This document shows positions 23,301-30,729 of a stretch of DNA of 30,729 nucleotides, one piece after another. The notes beneath the pieces are model-generated. The model was not told the DNA's origin and ran no database searches. It saw only the letters and a program-made list of their open reading frames with translations. Source of the stretch: an uncultured Ruminococcus sp. Its GTDB lineage: Bacteria > Bacillota > Clostridia > Oscillospirales > Acutalibacteraceae. The stretch is taken from assembly GCA_902803585.1 (NCBI GenBank), contig CADCQO010000054.1:1-30729 (forward strand), given 5' to 3'. A program made the translations under genes and the position numbers. How positions within the stretch are numbered: position 1 is the stretch's first letter; each line of letters begins with the position of its first letter.

Positions 23301-23979
23301 GCATATAAGGCAGAGAATTCCGCAGATGTTCATAGGCTACATCGGCATAAATCGTTCTGCCGACCGGTACAGACGGATCATAAAAGGCTGCAACTTCTGT
23401 CAGCCATTTTGCCGGAAACGGATGCGAATTGCTTTTTTCGTAAACGGCAAGCAGTTCTTTTTCCAGCACATTATCAGATCTGGAAGATGACAGCAGCTCG
23501 CTCAGCAGTAAAAAACCGCTGTCCTGCTGCTGATATTTTTCTTCTATCAGTTCTGACATGACCCTGTGCTTCAATACCTTTCCTTCTCCCTCAGAGGCAA
23601 TGCGGAAATCCTGATCTATATCCAGCAAATAGAAATTTTCTCTGATGATTCTGCTGCAAAAGCTATGGATCGTACAAATGTCAGAGTGTGTCAGCAATAA
23701 CTGCTGACGGCGGAGTATGGCATTTTCCGGCTCATAAAACAACAGTTCTTCAATTCTGGAGGCAATACGGGAACGCATTTCCTCTGCCGCTGCCTTAGTG
23801 AATGTCACGATCAGCAAACGGTCGGCATCTATGGGTTTTTCTGTATTGGTCAGCAGATTGATTACCCTCTGCACCAGTACCCTTGTTTTGCCGGAACCTG
23901 CTGCGGCTGATACAATGATGGATCCACCCGATGCATCAATTGCATTCTGCTGTGCCTGCGTAAATTCCATTTTACTCAT
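20374..23979 (-). CDS. addA: ATP-dependent helicase/nuclease subunit A
   Basis: AddA is the 3'-5' helicase-nuclease of AddAB, which resects double-strand breaks and loads RecA at Chi-like sites, replacing RecBCD in Firmicutes. The 1201-residue protein has the UvrD/Rep helicase core: Walker A AAAGSGKT (25-32, K31), DEYQDT (408-413) as Walker B, and VLYVAMTRAKEKL as motif VI. The C-terminal RecB-type nuclease has H1044 (GTALHTF), D1135 (GAMDC), D1148 and K1150 (VDYKT), all intact. The start at 23979 has GAGGAGGG 8 nt upstream, inside the end of addB. The two genes overlap by 8 nt (ATGAGTAA), so translation is coupled. Confidence 0.96.
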   Translation of the reverse strand: MSKMEFTQAQQNAIDASGGSIIVSAAAGSGKTRVLVQRVINLLTNTEKPIDADRLLIVTFTKAAAEEMRSRIASRIEELLFYEPENAILRRQQLLLTHSDICTIHSFCSRIIRENFYLLDIDQDFRIASEGEGKVLKHRVMSELIEEKYQQQDSGFLLLSELLSSSRSDNVLEKELLAVYEKSNSHPFPAKWLTEVAAFYDPSVPVGRTIYADVAYEHLRNSLPYMQYMLEQADQIIKNNADFCSGTKTCGENKLNYLRNFLQKLETALQSREWDVIFACMNGFQKVSYRKPTGKKVTVGKEECEIVRNSFDTIDTIIEETLMPVFGIDSASYERDTAQLYPVVLALCDVLKTFDERYFAAKKERGLLDFSDLEHLMLRLLVTDDESGMKKTEFAQNLSRQYDQIMVDEYQDTNETQECIFRFVSQEENNLFVVGDIKQSIYRFREANPEIFKIRRKNSVLYNGEHPTFPAKIILDRNFRSRDGIIESINFVFHAVMSERVGEIEYNDEEKLTTGASYPSWDEVPAELHVLDTYAICKENVSEEEEDRNRYKKEAQYIARLIREKIDSGMLITEKGKQRPAVYGDFTILMRFLSTHGQDYTDILNQYGIPAYIDKPYSLFGCYEVNILLSLLKTIDNPLQDIPVLALLLSPVFGFTADDLADLKAEEEGRFLFNKMYHVLSRTENKETPLFRKCSYFKEIFDTLRKLAVTVGVSRVLDAFFDKTGYLPIITAAENGDIRLKNIRKFMSFVRDYESSGKTGLTGFVRYLNYLEENKTEISASDTVPSNAVKIMSIHHSKGLEFPVCILAGLNAKGSNDTEEILCHTHLGLGLKVIDRDNMLKFNTLQRNIISICKDAENMSEAMRVLYVAMTRAKEKLIAVVSYAASAPDSLEKKLEDLGSQIRLNDGRISTHSVEKTSSLADWLMMCAMVHPSMQQLRIDAGIPDGPTLPCTAEWKYHFVTQLAARDVSSDDAEQSVPPEQEILEFLEDRFDQTYRYQKRTVIPSKVSASALVHTAADYPIASSRPAFMQADKMTGTEKGTALHTFLQYADFQALESDAEKEKARLVQDGFLSQEQANVVDTKDIESFLHSEIYADIRCAERVLREYRFVVNLSASDIDPDYPPEESVILQGAMDCLIIGKDGIIIVDYKTDRVKYAEELAEKYRTQLLLYKKAAQQLFPLPVKKCCIYSIHKSQVVNVES

Positions 23980-26900
23980 TGGGCGTTCCCTCCTCTTTGT
24001 CAATAACAGCGATTGCATCATTTAAGGACAGATTTGTAACCGGACGTGTCTTTTTTCCTTCCTCAAAGCCGCATACTGTACGGTAATCGCAGTAAATACA
24101 GCCATCTGTATTGCGTCCCTTGACCGGCAGACGGTCAATATTTCCTTTATAAAGTGCCTGCGCCATTTGTATCAGCTTTTTGTCAATGTAAGAAAAAATA
24201 TGGCCGTAGCTTTCCAGATCAGCAAGGCTGCTGTTGGCGTCTGACAGGCTGCCGTCCTTATTGAATTTAGCGGGGATAAAGATGCCTGCGCCGTCGCTTT
24301 CCATTGCCGTCAGAATTTCTTTGTCATTCAGCAACAAACCGTTCATACGGAAAGATGCTTGCTGCTGCTTCAATGCGCTGCTGCGCTGCTGATCGGAATG
24401 GTAGTCTTTTGTTTTGGTGACCGCTGCTGAAGGCATATATAAAATACCAGCAGGCAGCAGATCGTACTGATGATTTTCAGAGTAATAGTCTGTGCCGTTT
24501 TTCCGGATAATGGAAAGGTACAAAAGCATTTGAATGTTCAGACCGTACAAAACATCTGACAGACGAAATTTTTTGTTGCCGGTTTTATAGTCAACAATGC
24601 GGATATATTTACAGTTATCCTTGACATAGGTATCTACCCTGTCCACTATTCCCACAATATTGATAGTTTCGCCGGAAGGAATCTTTAATTCGTAGGCAGG
24701 AATACTGCCCTGCGGGCCGATATTCAGCTCAAAATCTGCTGTCACAAAGCTGCCTGCTTTCATTTCAGCAATCACACGCTTCAATAAAATACACAGGTTC
24801 CGCTTGATGAGCTGAAGCTGTGCCATGAAACGGCTGGTTCTCTCCGCTGTGCCGCCGATTCCTTTCAGATATTCCTCAATATATTTATCAATCAGACCCG
24901 ACAGTGTTTCATTATCTGCTGTCTTAAGCTGTTCCGCACCTTCATTTTTCATTATCTGTTCCAGAACAAAATGTACGGCACTGCCATACATGCCGGCATT
25001 CATATCAGCACGTTTTCTGGGGTAGGCTTTCAGACCGTAACGGCAGAAATACTGGAAAGGACATTGGTAGTAAACTTCTGTCTGAGAGGCAGACAAAGAC
25101 AATTTCTCGCCAAAAAGCTGTTTCGCCTTTTCGGACGAAGTCAGGCGGTACGGCTCATCACGGCGCATTCTCTCTATCGCACCGCAGGAAGAGGAATAAT
25201 CCTCCGACTCACGGAAATAGGCTTTGAGTGACGCTGATACCGCAGAGTTTTCCTGCCAGAGCGCGGCACATTCCTCAAAGGATTGCTGTTTTGTAAAGAA
25301 ACGTTCCTGTACAGGCAGGTCACTGTAACGCTTTATGGCAACATTCGGAAGAATCGCTTCTATTTCCTTAATGATGACGGACGGTTCACAGCTTTCGCCC
25401 TTGGCAGTAGACAGACAGCGGCTGACAAACAGCTTTTCTGAGGGCAGTGACAGTGCATCGTAGGCATTGAATTTTTCTTTCTGTGAAAAGCCCTCCAGTG
25501 CATCATACAGCGGCAGGGACATTCCCAGAAGGGCAGTTCTTTCGCTGTCGCTGAAAATTCCTGTTGCTGCAGGTACAGCAGGAAAAACTCCCTCTAAAGC
25601 ACCGATGATGAATACCGCTTTCTGCGCCTGTGTTCTGATATTGCCCGCCGTACCGATCACTACATGGTCAAGGGTCTGTGGAATATCCGAAAGCGGATTT
25701 TTGCGAACCATCAGCTTCAGCAATTCATAGTAACGCCTGCTGTCAACGGGTGTATCCGACAGCACTGTATACATTTTGTCCAGCAATGCCATCGTAATAT
25801 CCCATATTCTGGCTTCCAGTTCCTTCTGCTTGAGTTCGTCTGCCTCATCAAACTGAAGCACAAGCTGTCTCATTTTTTCGTCTGTTTTCAGACATTTCAG
25901 CAATCCATAAACTGCTTTGGAAATCTCTGCGCCATTCTTTGCAGCCGCCAGATTGTCAGAAAATTCTGTCAGCGGCTTCATGACTTTCTGACGAAGATTT
26001 TCAATATACGCCAGTTCTTTTTCATTGATTTTTTCGGTGTTGCCGGCAGGATTCATTGTAAAGGGTGACTTCCAGCGTCCCCCTCTGATATTCCAGAGAT
26101 ACACATAGTTTTCCAGCAGATAAACATCATTGGAAAACAGGTTTGTCAGGTCTGTCTTCAGATAGGTCAGGATACTTTCTGTGCTGAACGAGGAATGGAT
26201 AATCTCAAATGCGGAAAGTATCAGACGGATCAGCGGTTTTTCTTCCAGTAACTGCGGATCGGACATAAAGAACGGAATATCGAATTTCGGAAATTCCGAG
26301 GCAATAATGCTTTTATACATCGCAGGATTACGGAAAATGACAGTAATGTCACGGTAGGCATACCCTTTTTCCCTTACCAGCAGAGAAATCTGACGGGCAA
26401 CCTGCCGGACCTCGTCATACTCATCTTCCGCTTCATAAATCTGTACAGCATCGTCCTTGTAATCATAGGAATCACCGTCAAAGCGGAATACAGATGCTTC
26501 TATCGCACTGAGAGATGGACTGCGATAACGCAGTTCTTTTTCGAGCCATTGTATCGGTTCTGTCTTCACGCCGAGCTTTTCCGCTGTCATCGTTATCCAG
26601 CGCAGCGTAGCATGGGGCTCCTGAAAAACAGAATGCCCTGCCTTCTGTGCATCAATTCTGTCACAGCACAAAGCAATGTATACCGATTCCGCCTGATAAA
26701 GAATACATTCCAGCACCTTTTTTTCCTGCCCCGAAAAACCGTTGAAGGAATCTATAAATACCGTTTTTCCGCTAAAAAAAGGACGCTCCTGCAGCATTTC
26801 ATACAGGCGGGTCATATCATCATCAGGATCAGCGTAAGCCTTATGCAGCAGGGCATCATAAGCCGCATAAATTGCTGCACTCTCCTTTAATTTTTGCCGC

Positions 26901-27340
26901 AGCCGTAAATTATCTGTCTTACTCGCTGCTGCAGCCAGTTCTTCCGGCGTAATAGCGCACATTTTGAATTCGTTGACGGCGTTCAGCATGAGTTCCGCAA
27001 AATCATTCCGCTTGCTTCTGCTGGCATACAGCACCAGCTGTTCCGATATTTCTTCTGCTGCCAGACTCATCAGCACCGCCTTTGCGCCGTCATCAATTCT
27101 TTTAAGACTATGCCCGCCGTATTCATCTGTCACAGTATCGTACAATCTTTTAAAACTGAGTACCTTCACACGAGCGCCTTGCTGTGCGCCCAGAGCATCC
27201 AGAATACGCTTTTCGTTCTGAAAGGTACTTTGTTCGGGTACCAGAAAGATAATTTCCTTTTCTTCTGCGCATTGACGGATACAGCGATGAATCATTTCTG
27301 TTTTTCCGCTGCCGCTGCGCCCTGCGATCACTTGAAGCAT
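23972..27340 (-). CDS. addB: ATP-dependent helicase/deoxyribonuclease subunit B
   Basis: AddB is the Chi-recognition and 5'-strand nuclease partner of AddA. The 1122-residue protein starts with a Walker A GRSGSGKT (7-14, K13) of a UvrD-like core that in known AddB serves ATP binding rather than translocation. The C-terminal RecB-type nuclease has D917 and K919 (VDYKTG). Four cysteines of the 4Fe-4S cluster are all present: C760 (CPFQYFC), then C1081, C1084 and C1090 (CX2CX5C). The start at 27340 is preferred because GAGAGGAAG lies just upstream; an ATG at 27358 in the same frame would sit too close to the -10 element for a normal leader. It begins the addB-addA operon. Confidence 0.95.
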   Translation of the reverse strand: MLQVIAGRSGSGKTEMIHRCIRQCAEEKEIIFLVPEQSTFQNEKRILDALGAQQGARVKVLSFKRLYDTVTDEYGGHSLKRIDDGAKAVLMSLAAEEISEQLVLYASRSKRNDFAELMLNAVNEFKMCAITPEELAAAASKTDNLRLRQKLKESAAIYAAYDALLHKAYADPDDDMTRLYEMLQERPFFSGKTVFIDSFNGFSGQEKKVLECILYQAESVYIALCCDRIDAQKAGHSVFQEPHATLRWITMTAEKLGVKTEPIQWLEKELRYRSPSLSAIEASVFRFDGDSYDYKDDAVQIYEAEDEYDEVRQVARQISLLVREKGYAYRDITVIFRNPAMYKSIIASEFPKFDIPFFMSDPQLLEEKPLIRLILSAFEIIHSSFSTESILTYLKTDLTNLFSNDVYLLENYVYLWNIRGGRWKSPFTMNPAGNTEKINEKELAYIENLRQKVMKPLTEFSDNLAAAKNGAEISKAVYGLLKCLKTDEKMRQLVLQFDEADELKQKELEARIWDITMALLDKMYTVLSDTPVDSRRYYELLKLMVRKNPLSDIPQTLDHVVIGTAGNIRTQAQKAVFIIGALEGVFPAVPAATGIFSDSERTALLGMSLPLYDALEGFSQKEKFNAYDALSLPSEKLFVSRCLSTAKGESCEPSVIIKEIEAILPNVAIKRYSDLPVQERFFTKQQSFEECAALWQENSAVSASLKAYFRESEDYSSSCGAIERMRRDEPYRLTSSEKAKQLFGEKLSLSASQTEVYYQCPFQYFCRYGLKAYPRKRADMNAGMYGSAVHFVLEQIMKNEGAEQLKTADNETLSGLIDKYIEEYLKGIGGTAERTSRFMAQLQLIKRNLCILLKRVIAEMKAGSFVTADFELNIGPQGSIPAYELKIPSGETINIVGIVDRVDTYVKDNCKYIRIVDYKTGNKKFRLSDVLYGLNIQMLLYLSIIRKNGTDYYSENHQYDLLPAGILYMPSAAVTKTKDYHSDQQRSSALKQQQASFRMNGLLLNDKEILTAMESDGAGIFIPAKFNKDGSLSDANSSLADLESYGHIFSYIDKKLIQMAQALYKGNIDRLPVKGRNTDGCIYCDYRTVCGFEEGKKTRPVTNLSLNDAIAVIDKEEGTPNE

Positions 27341-27370
27341 ATCGTCACTTCCTCTCATAGTAGTACCTCT

Positions 27371-27376
27371 ATTATA
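27371..27376 (-). promoter_or_regulatory. -10 element upstream of addB
   Basis: TATAAT on the minus strand lies about 30 nt before the preferred addB start. At 17 bp the -35 region reads TGTTTT, a poor match, so the promoter may be weak or activator-dependent. It sits just after the prfB terminator, consistent with a new transcription unit. Confidence 0.5.
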
Positions 27377-27410
27377 TCACAGAGGGTGTCCCAAAAACAG
27401 TACTTTTATA

Positions 27411-27447
27411 AAAATACACCAAACATTTTTGCGTAATGTTTGGTGTA
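27411..27447 (-). terminator. Rho-independent terminator after prfB
   Basis: A perfect 12-bp stem, TACACCAAACAT (27415-27426) with ATGTTTGGTGTA (27436-27447), encloses a 9-nt loop. On the minus strand it is followed by a T run. It lies 12 nt after the prfB stop. Confidence 0.9.
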
Positions 27448-27458
27448 CAGGCAAAACA

Positions 27459-28592
27459 TTATTCTTCTGTAAAATCGCTGTTGAGCTTGTTCAGGCTGGC
27501 CGCTTTGAGGTAGGCGTTGATGAAGCCGTCCAGATCACCGTCCATAACAGCATTGATATTACCTGTTTCAAAGCCTGTTCGATGATCCTTGACCATTGTA
27601 TACGGCATGAACACATAAGAACGGATCTGTGCACCCCATGCAATTTCTTTCTGAACACCCTTGATATCTTCGATTTTCTCCAGATGTTCACGCTCTTTGA
27701 TTTCCAGCAGCTTCGATTTCAGCATCATCATAGCAATATCTCTGTTCTGATACTGGCTTCTCTCTACCTGAGAGGCTACTACGATACCTGTCGGAATATG
27801 TGTCAGACGTACAGCGGAAGAAGTTTTATTGACCTTCTGACCGCCTGCACCGCTTGCACGATATACGTCCATTTTTACATCTTCCGGACGAATTTCTACT
27901 TCTACTGTATTATCCATTTCCGGCATGACTTCCAGAGAAGCAAAAGATGTATGACGGCGGCCGGAGGCATCAAAGGGCGATACACGCACCAGACGATGTA
28001 CACCGGATTCGCTTTTGAGATAGCCATAGGCATTCTCTCCCTGAATCAGCAAAACAGCACTTTTCAGTCCTGCTTCTTCACCATCAAGATAGTCTACCTC
28101 TGTTACTTTGAATCCATGCTGTTCCGCCCACTTCGTATACATACGATAGAGCATCTCCGCCCAGTCCTGCGCCTCTGTACCGCCGGCACCGGCATGGAAC
28201 GTCAGAATAGCATTCTTGCTGTCATACTCACCGGTCAGCAGGGTCTGCAAACGCTGCTTCTCATAATTCTGTACAACAGCATCCAGCTCCTGCTGTGCTT
28301 CTTCCAACAAAGACAAATCTTCCTCTTCGTTTGCCAGCTCAATCAACGCCATTGTATCCTCGTAGGACGCTACCAGTGCATCGTATGCGCTGACCTTGTT
28401 TTTCAATGTACCTGTTTTTTGCAGTACCTTCTGCGAGTTTTCCACGTCATCCCAGAAACCGGGCTGTGCTGCTCTTTGCTCCAGCTGCTCAATCTCCATT
28501 TTCATTTTATCCAGTCCGAGCGCATTAGCCAGATCTTTTATATCCGGTTCCAATGCTTCCAACTGCAGCTTCAATTCTTCAAACTGTAACAT
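27459..28592 (-). CDS. prfB: Peptide chain release factor 2
   Basis: RF2 recognises UAA and UGA stop codons and triggers peptide release. The 377-residue protein has the RF2 anticodon-like SPF motif (RVSPFDASG) and the catalytic GGQ motif (SGAGGQKVNKT). The N-terminal helical domain begins MLQFEELKLQLEALEPD. The start at 28592 has a G-rich ribosome binding site (GGTGGGTGG); an upstream in-frame start would add 14 unrelated residues. Unlike most bacterial prfB genes, there is no in-frame TGA and no CTT-TGA slippery site near codon 25: the frame is open from the first codon. The C-terminus is slightly longer than usual. It is a single-gene unit with its own promoter and terminator. Confidence 0.95.
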   Translation of the reverse strand: MLQFEELKLQLEALEPDIKDLANALGLDKMKMEIEQLEQRAAQPGFWDDVENSQKVLQKTGTLKNKVSAYDALVASYEDTMALIELANEEEDLSLLEEAQQELDAVVQNYEKQRLQTLLTGEYDSKNAILTFHAGAGGTEAQDWAEMLYRMYTKWAEQHGFKVTEVDYLDGEEAGLKSAVLLIQGENAYGYLKSESGVHRLVRVSPFDASGRRHTSFASLEVMPEMDNTVEVEIRPEDVKMDVYRASGAGGQKVNKTSSAVRLTHIPTGIVVASQVERSQYQNRDIAMMMLKSKLLEIKEREHLEKIEDIKGVQKEIAWGAQIRSYVFMPYTMVKDHRTGFETGNINAVMDGDLDGFINAYLKAASLNKLNSDFTEE

Positions 28593-28644
28593 AATCCACC
28601 CACCATTATTTGTTAAAATCCATCTTACTGACACTAACTCTAAT

Positions 28645-28673
28645 ATTATAAGACAAAAATTCCCGCTTGTAAA
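28645..28673 (-). promoter_or_regulatory. Sigma-A-type promoter of prfB
   Basis: On the minus strand TTTACA (28668-28673), exactly 17 bp, then TATAAT (28645-28650) lies about 50 nt before the start codon. Confidence 0.82.
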
Positions 28674-28681
28674 GTGTCCCT

Positions 28682-28725
28682 AAAAAAATAATCGTACAAC
28701 AGCAGGGATATTCTGTCCCCTGCTG
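28682..28725 (-). terminator. Rho-independent terminator after the ABC exporter gene
   Basis: An 8-bp stem, CAGCAGGG (28700-28707) with CCCTGCTG (28718-28725), is followed on the minus strand by a short spacer and then seven T (complement of 28682-28688). The distance from stem to T run is longer than ideal. Confidence 0.6.
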
Positions 28726-28846
28726 CTGAAAATGACCGGACGATGCTCGTGCAACGGGACTTTATCTTCTGCGGACCCGATAAAAGCCCCGACAGGATTT
28801 TCTGCGTTCGATCCGCCTGAAATCTGAATGTTAACGTTATCCTGCC

Positions 28847-30451
28847 CTATTCGATATTGTTCAGCAGATTTTTGCACAGCATAAAAATCATCAGCGAAAT
28901 GAAAAGATTCCATACCAGCACCGGCAAGCCTACAACAGAGGCGGCAAATACCAGCCACTCCTTCGGAACAGCAGAAATCAAAAGAATACCTACAAAAATA
29001 CCCGGAATCATAAGAAGCACCATGATGCCCATATAAAATGTAATAAATACGCCCCTGTTGCCGCTCAGTCCAACAATACGCTGTGCCAGAATATTGGACG
29101 AAATGTAGATACAGCCAAAGCTGCCGTAGACCATCGTACAGATCAGCACATCGAACAGATTGCCTCCTACCAGTATCCACAAAAAAACAAAGGAAATGAC
29201 TCCGTCAACAAACGGCTTGATGATACTGGTCGCTCCTGCCATAATCAGTTTCTTTACGGGGGAATCCGGAATCAGAAAAATATAAGGCTTGTTCAGTTCT
29301 TTGACCCAGTCGCCTGCCGCACTGAAGAAAAACTGGATATACGCACAAATAACGACAACAGCAATATAAATGACTGTTACCTTCTCAGAGTCACTGAAGG
29401 AACTTTTCATTGCCAGACCAATTACCGCTGTTACGCCAAGCAGCACAATGGTGTTAATGTTGAAAAACATAAAACGAGAACGTCTTGCTCCCTCTCTCAG
29501 GTGCTTGAAAAAAATAGCGGCGGCACCGCTGCCTTTATTAATGCCTGTTTTGCGAAGCAGGATTTTCTTATTCCCCAGCATAACTTTATCGGTAATGTTG
29601 CCGGTACGGATACTTTCCCGAAATTCATAATAGTTTTCTGCATTCTGCAGAACATCTTCGTAATAATCCAGTTTTGTCAGGCAAAAGAGAACAATGCTTA
29701 CAATGCAGCACAGCAGCAGTAAAAGACCGTATAACAATATATGTGTGCCGCTGCCGTACATCAGACCGAATATAAAACCATGTACCCAGCCGATTATCGG
29801 CACATACTGCAGATAAGGCTGTGAAATCGCTGTAAAAAGGTTTTCGAGTGTCATTCCCCTGATGAACATAAAAGCAATTGTCGTACCCAATGCGTAAACC
29901 GCCAGAAAGTAAATAAAATATTTGAGTATCGTATTCAGCGAAGGTTTTGCGCTGCACAAGCAGAAAATCAACAGTGTGATTATCTGTACCATGAACAGCA
30001 TCAGGGCAATACCGCCCACCAGCAGCAGTGCATTCTGCCATGACAAGTCAAACATTTTCAGTGCCATGCTGCCGTATGCCGAAAAACAGACTACCAGAAA
30101 CAGCGAGGTCGCCAGCTGCTTGCCGATGCCGTAGACCAAAAGTTTTTTGGGAGAAACCGGCGCTACAAACAAATTGTTGACATCACCCATTGTAAAGAAA
30201 CTGGAACCGGTACTGAGTCCTTTCAGCATAATGGGAATGCTGATAAAATAAAGCAGTGCCAGAAATGCACCGTACAGAATCCTGCTGTCCAGTTTATGAT
30301 TGACATCAACTTCCATCGTAAATCCTCTGATGACTGCATAAACCAGACTGATGCCGATCAGCCCGTATACAATCAGTTTCAAAGGGTGACGTATGGTATC
30401 AACGATACCATTCTTGATATTTTTTCTCAACAGATAAGAAATAGCGTGCAT
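28847..30451 (-). CDS. Polytopic membrane protein, putative ABC exporter
   Basis: The 534-residue protein has about 11 hydrophobic segments over its whole length and a basic N-terminus. It resembles the 'putative ABC exporter' membrane family of Firmicutes: an early IPIMLKGLSTGSSFFTMGDVNNLFVAPVSPKKLLVYG stretch, read here in two parts as IPIMLKGLSTGSS and VNNLFVAPVSPKK, recalls that family's cytoplasmic loop. A later loop, KPYIFLIPDSPVKKL, has the same form. The start at 30451 is chosen because MHAISYLLRKNIKN suits such a protein; the ribosome binding site is weak (AACGGACG). An ABC ATPase gene normally precedes these genes, but here the end of a TnpB-type element lies directly upstream. No promoter was found between. 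Substrate unknown. Confidence 0.78.
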   Translation of the reverse strand: MHAISYLLRKNIKNGIVDTIRHPLKLIVYGLIGISLVYAVIRGFTMEVDVNHKLDSRILYGAFLALLYFISIPIMLKGLSTGSSFFTMGDVNNLFVAPVSPKKLLVYGIGKQLATSLFLVVCFSAYGSMALKMFDLSWQNALLLVGGIALMLFMVQIITLLIFCLCSAKPSLNTILKYFIYFLAVYALGTTIAFMFIRGMTLENLFTAISQPYLQYVPIIGWVHGFIFGLMYGSGTHILLYGLLLLLCCIVSIVLFCLTKLDYYEDVLQNAENYYEFRESIRTGNITDKVMLGNKKILLRKTGINKGSGAAAIFFKHLREGARRSRFMFFNINTIVLLGVTAVIGLAMKSSFSDSEKVTVIYIAVVVICAYIQFFFSAAGDWVKELNKPYIFLIPDSPVKKLIMAGATSIIKPFVDGVISFVFLWILVGGNLFDVLICTMVYGSFGCIYISSNILAQRIVGLSGNRGVFITFYMGIMVLLMIPGIFVGILLISAVPKEWLVFAASVVGLPVLVWNLFISLMIFMLCKNLLNNIE

Positions 30452-30540
30452 ATCGTCCGTTACTGAAAACTTATAAAAACAACTTTTATGTTTCTTCCTT
30501 GTTCCTCGTGTCCATTTTCGACAATCCACCTACTCATGTT

Positions 30541-30609
30541 TGATATAACACTCCAAAGGCGTAAATTCCCCGCTAACGTACGGGTACATATTAACGACAC
30601 TTGTTTGAG
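30541..30609 (-). mobile_element. Right-end region of an IS605/TnpB-type element, possible omega-RNA 3' part
   Basis: This non-coding stretch follows the TnpB stop codon. It contains a small palindrome, CCCG (30569-30572) and CGGG (30581-30584) around an 8-nt loop, as expected for subterminal hairpins of IS200/IS605-like ends. In TnpB systems the guide RNA scaffold spans the gene's 3' end and this region. The exact element boundary cannot be fixed from one copy. Confidence 0.5.
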
Positions 30610-30729
30610 CTATGCCGTTAATTCATAATATCTCATCAGATGAACACTTGCCTGATAATCTCTGTCAACAGTGTTTCCGCAGTTATCACAATGATAGATT
30701 CTGTCGGATAATTTCAGATTTTTCTTGAT
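30610..30729 (-). CDS. tnpB: TnpB/OrfB-type RNA-guided nuclease, C-terminal end (partial)
   Basis: On the minus strand the last 39 codons before a TAG (30610-30612) read KLSDRIYHCDNCGNTVDRD, then YQASVHLMRYYELTA. The CxxCG pair is the second half of the TnpB zinc ribbon, and the DRDxxAS stretch is the conserved RuvC III end with its catalytic Asp. The rest of the gene lies beyond the right edge, so completeness cannot be judged. Such proteins belong to IS605 or IS607 type elements and act as RNA-guided nucleases that favour element retention. Family assignment from this short piece is still firm because both motifs are in the right order and spacing. Confidence 0.82.
   Translation of the reverse strand: MKKNLKLSDRIYHCDNCGNTVDRDYQASVHLMRYYELTA

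Noticed and set aside
27429..28589. 386-codon plus-strand frame opposite prfB
   Set aside because: It is antisense to RF2, whose SPF and GGQ motifs are certain; the frame's composition is that of a mirror of conserved coding sequence.
1..30729. CRISPR array, tRNA or rRNA genes
   Set aside because: No regularly spaced direct repeats, tRNA cloverleaf patterns or rRNA-like stretches were seen by eye on either strand; a tRNAscan or CRISPR finder run would confirm this.

Overview
The window looks like a chromosomal segment of a low-to-mid GC, Gram-positive Firmicute of class Clostridia, most likely the Oscillospiraceae/Ruminococcus group. The pointers are AddAB rather than RecBCD, a short class III-type peptide deformylase, a FakA/FakB (DAK2/DegV) pair, a CwlD-like amidase, a one-step diaminopimelate dehydrogenase, and AGGAGG-type ribosome binding sites. 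The lineage is inferred from gene families, not from a marker gene. Nearly all genes lie on the minus strand. No rRNA, tRNA or CRISPR array was seen.

Layout. 1-2959 (-): an M13 metallopeptidase lipoprotein followed 4 nt later by an FtsX-type ABC permease that runs off the left edge. 3325-5953 (+): meso-diaminopimelate dehydrogenase, a lipoprotein with 11-residue repeats, and a hypothetical protein. 5955-12270 (-): FakB/DegV, FakA, a peptide deformylase, RadA, a CwlD-like amidase and a coiled-coil protein. A 56-residue Cys-rich protein is inserted on the plus strand and overlaps the 3' end of radA. 12526-19511 (-): two translationally coupled genes, a 1963-residue multidomain P-loop ATPase and a 365-residue protein ending in a HEPN-like RNxxxH motif. 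19719-28592 (-): MntP-like manganese exporter, AddA, AddB and release factor 2. 28847-30451 (-): a polytopic ABC-exporter membrane protein. 30541-30729: the 3' end of a TnpB/OrfB gene with its element end, cut by the right edge.

How it fits together. Most genes are housekeeping: lysine/cell-wall precursor synthesis, fatty-acid activation, protein maturation, recombination repair (RadA, AddAB), translation termination and envelope proteins. Several units have clear sigma-A-type promoters and rho-independent terminators, so transcript boundaries can be drawn with fair confidence. The exception is the 12526-19511 pair, which has its own promoter and terminator. The giant protein combines a small N-terminal beta-barrel-like region, a cold-shock-like OB-type segment, TPR-like helices, an acidic linker, a long helical region and a C-terminal STAND/AAA-like ATPase with winged helix. 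Its partner carries a degenerate NTPase-like N-terminus and a HEPN-like C-terminus. This resembles the sensor-ATPase plus RNase-effector logic of biological conflict systems. It is the best candidate here for an undescribed system, but a defence role is inference and a core regulatory role is possible.
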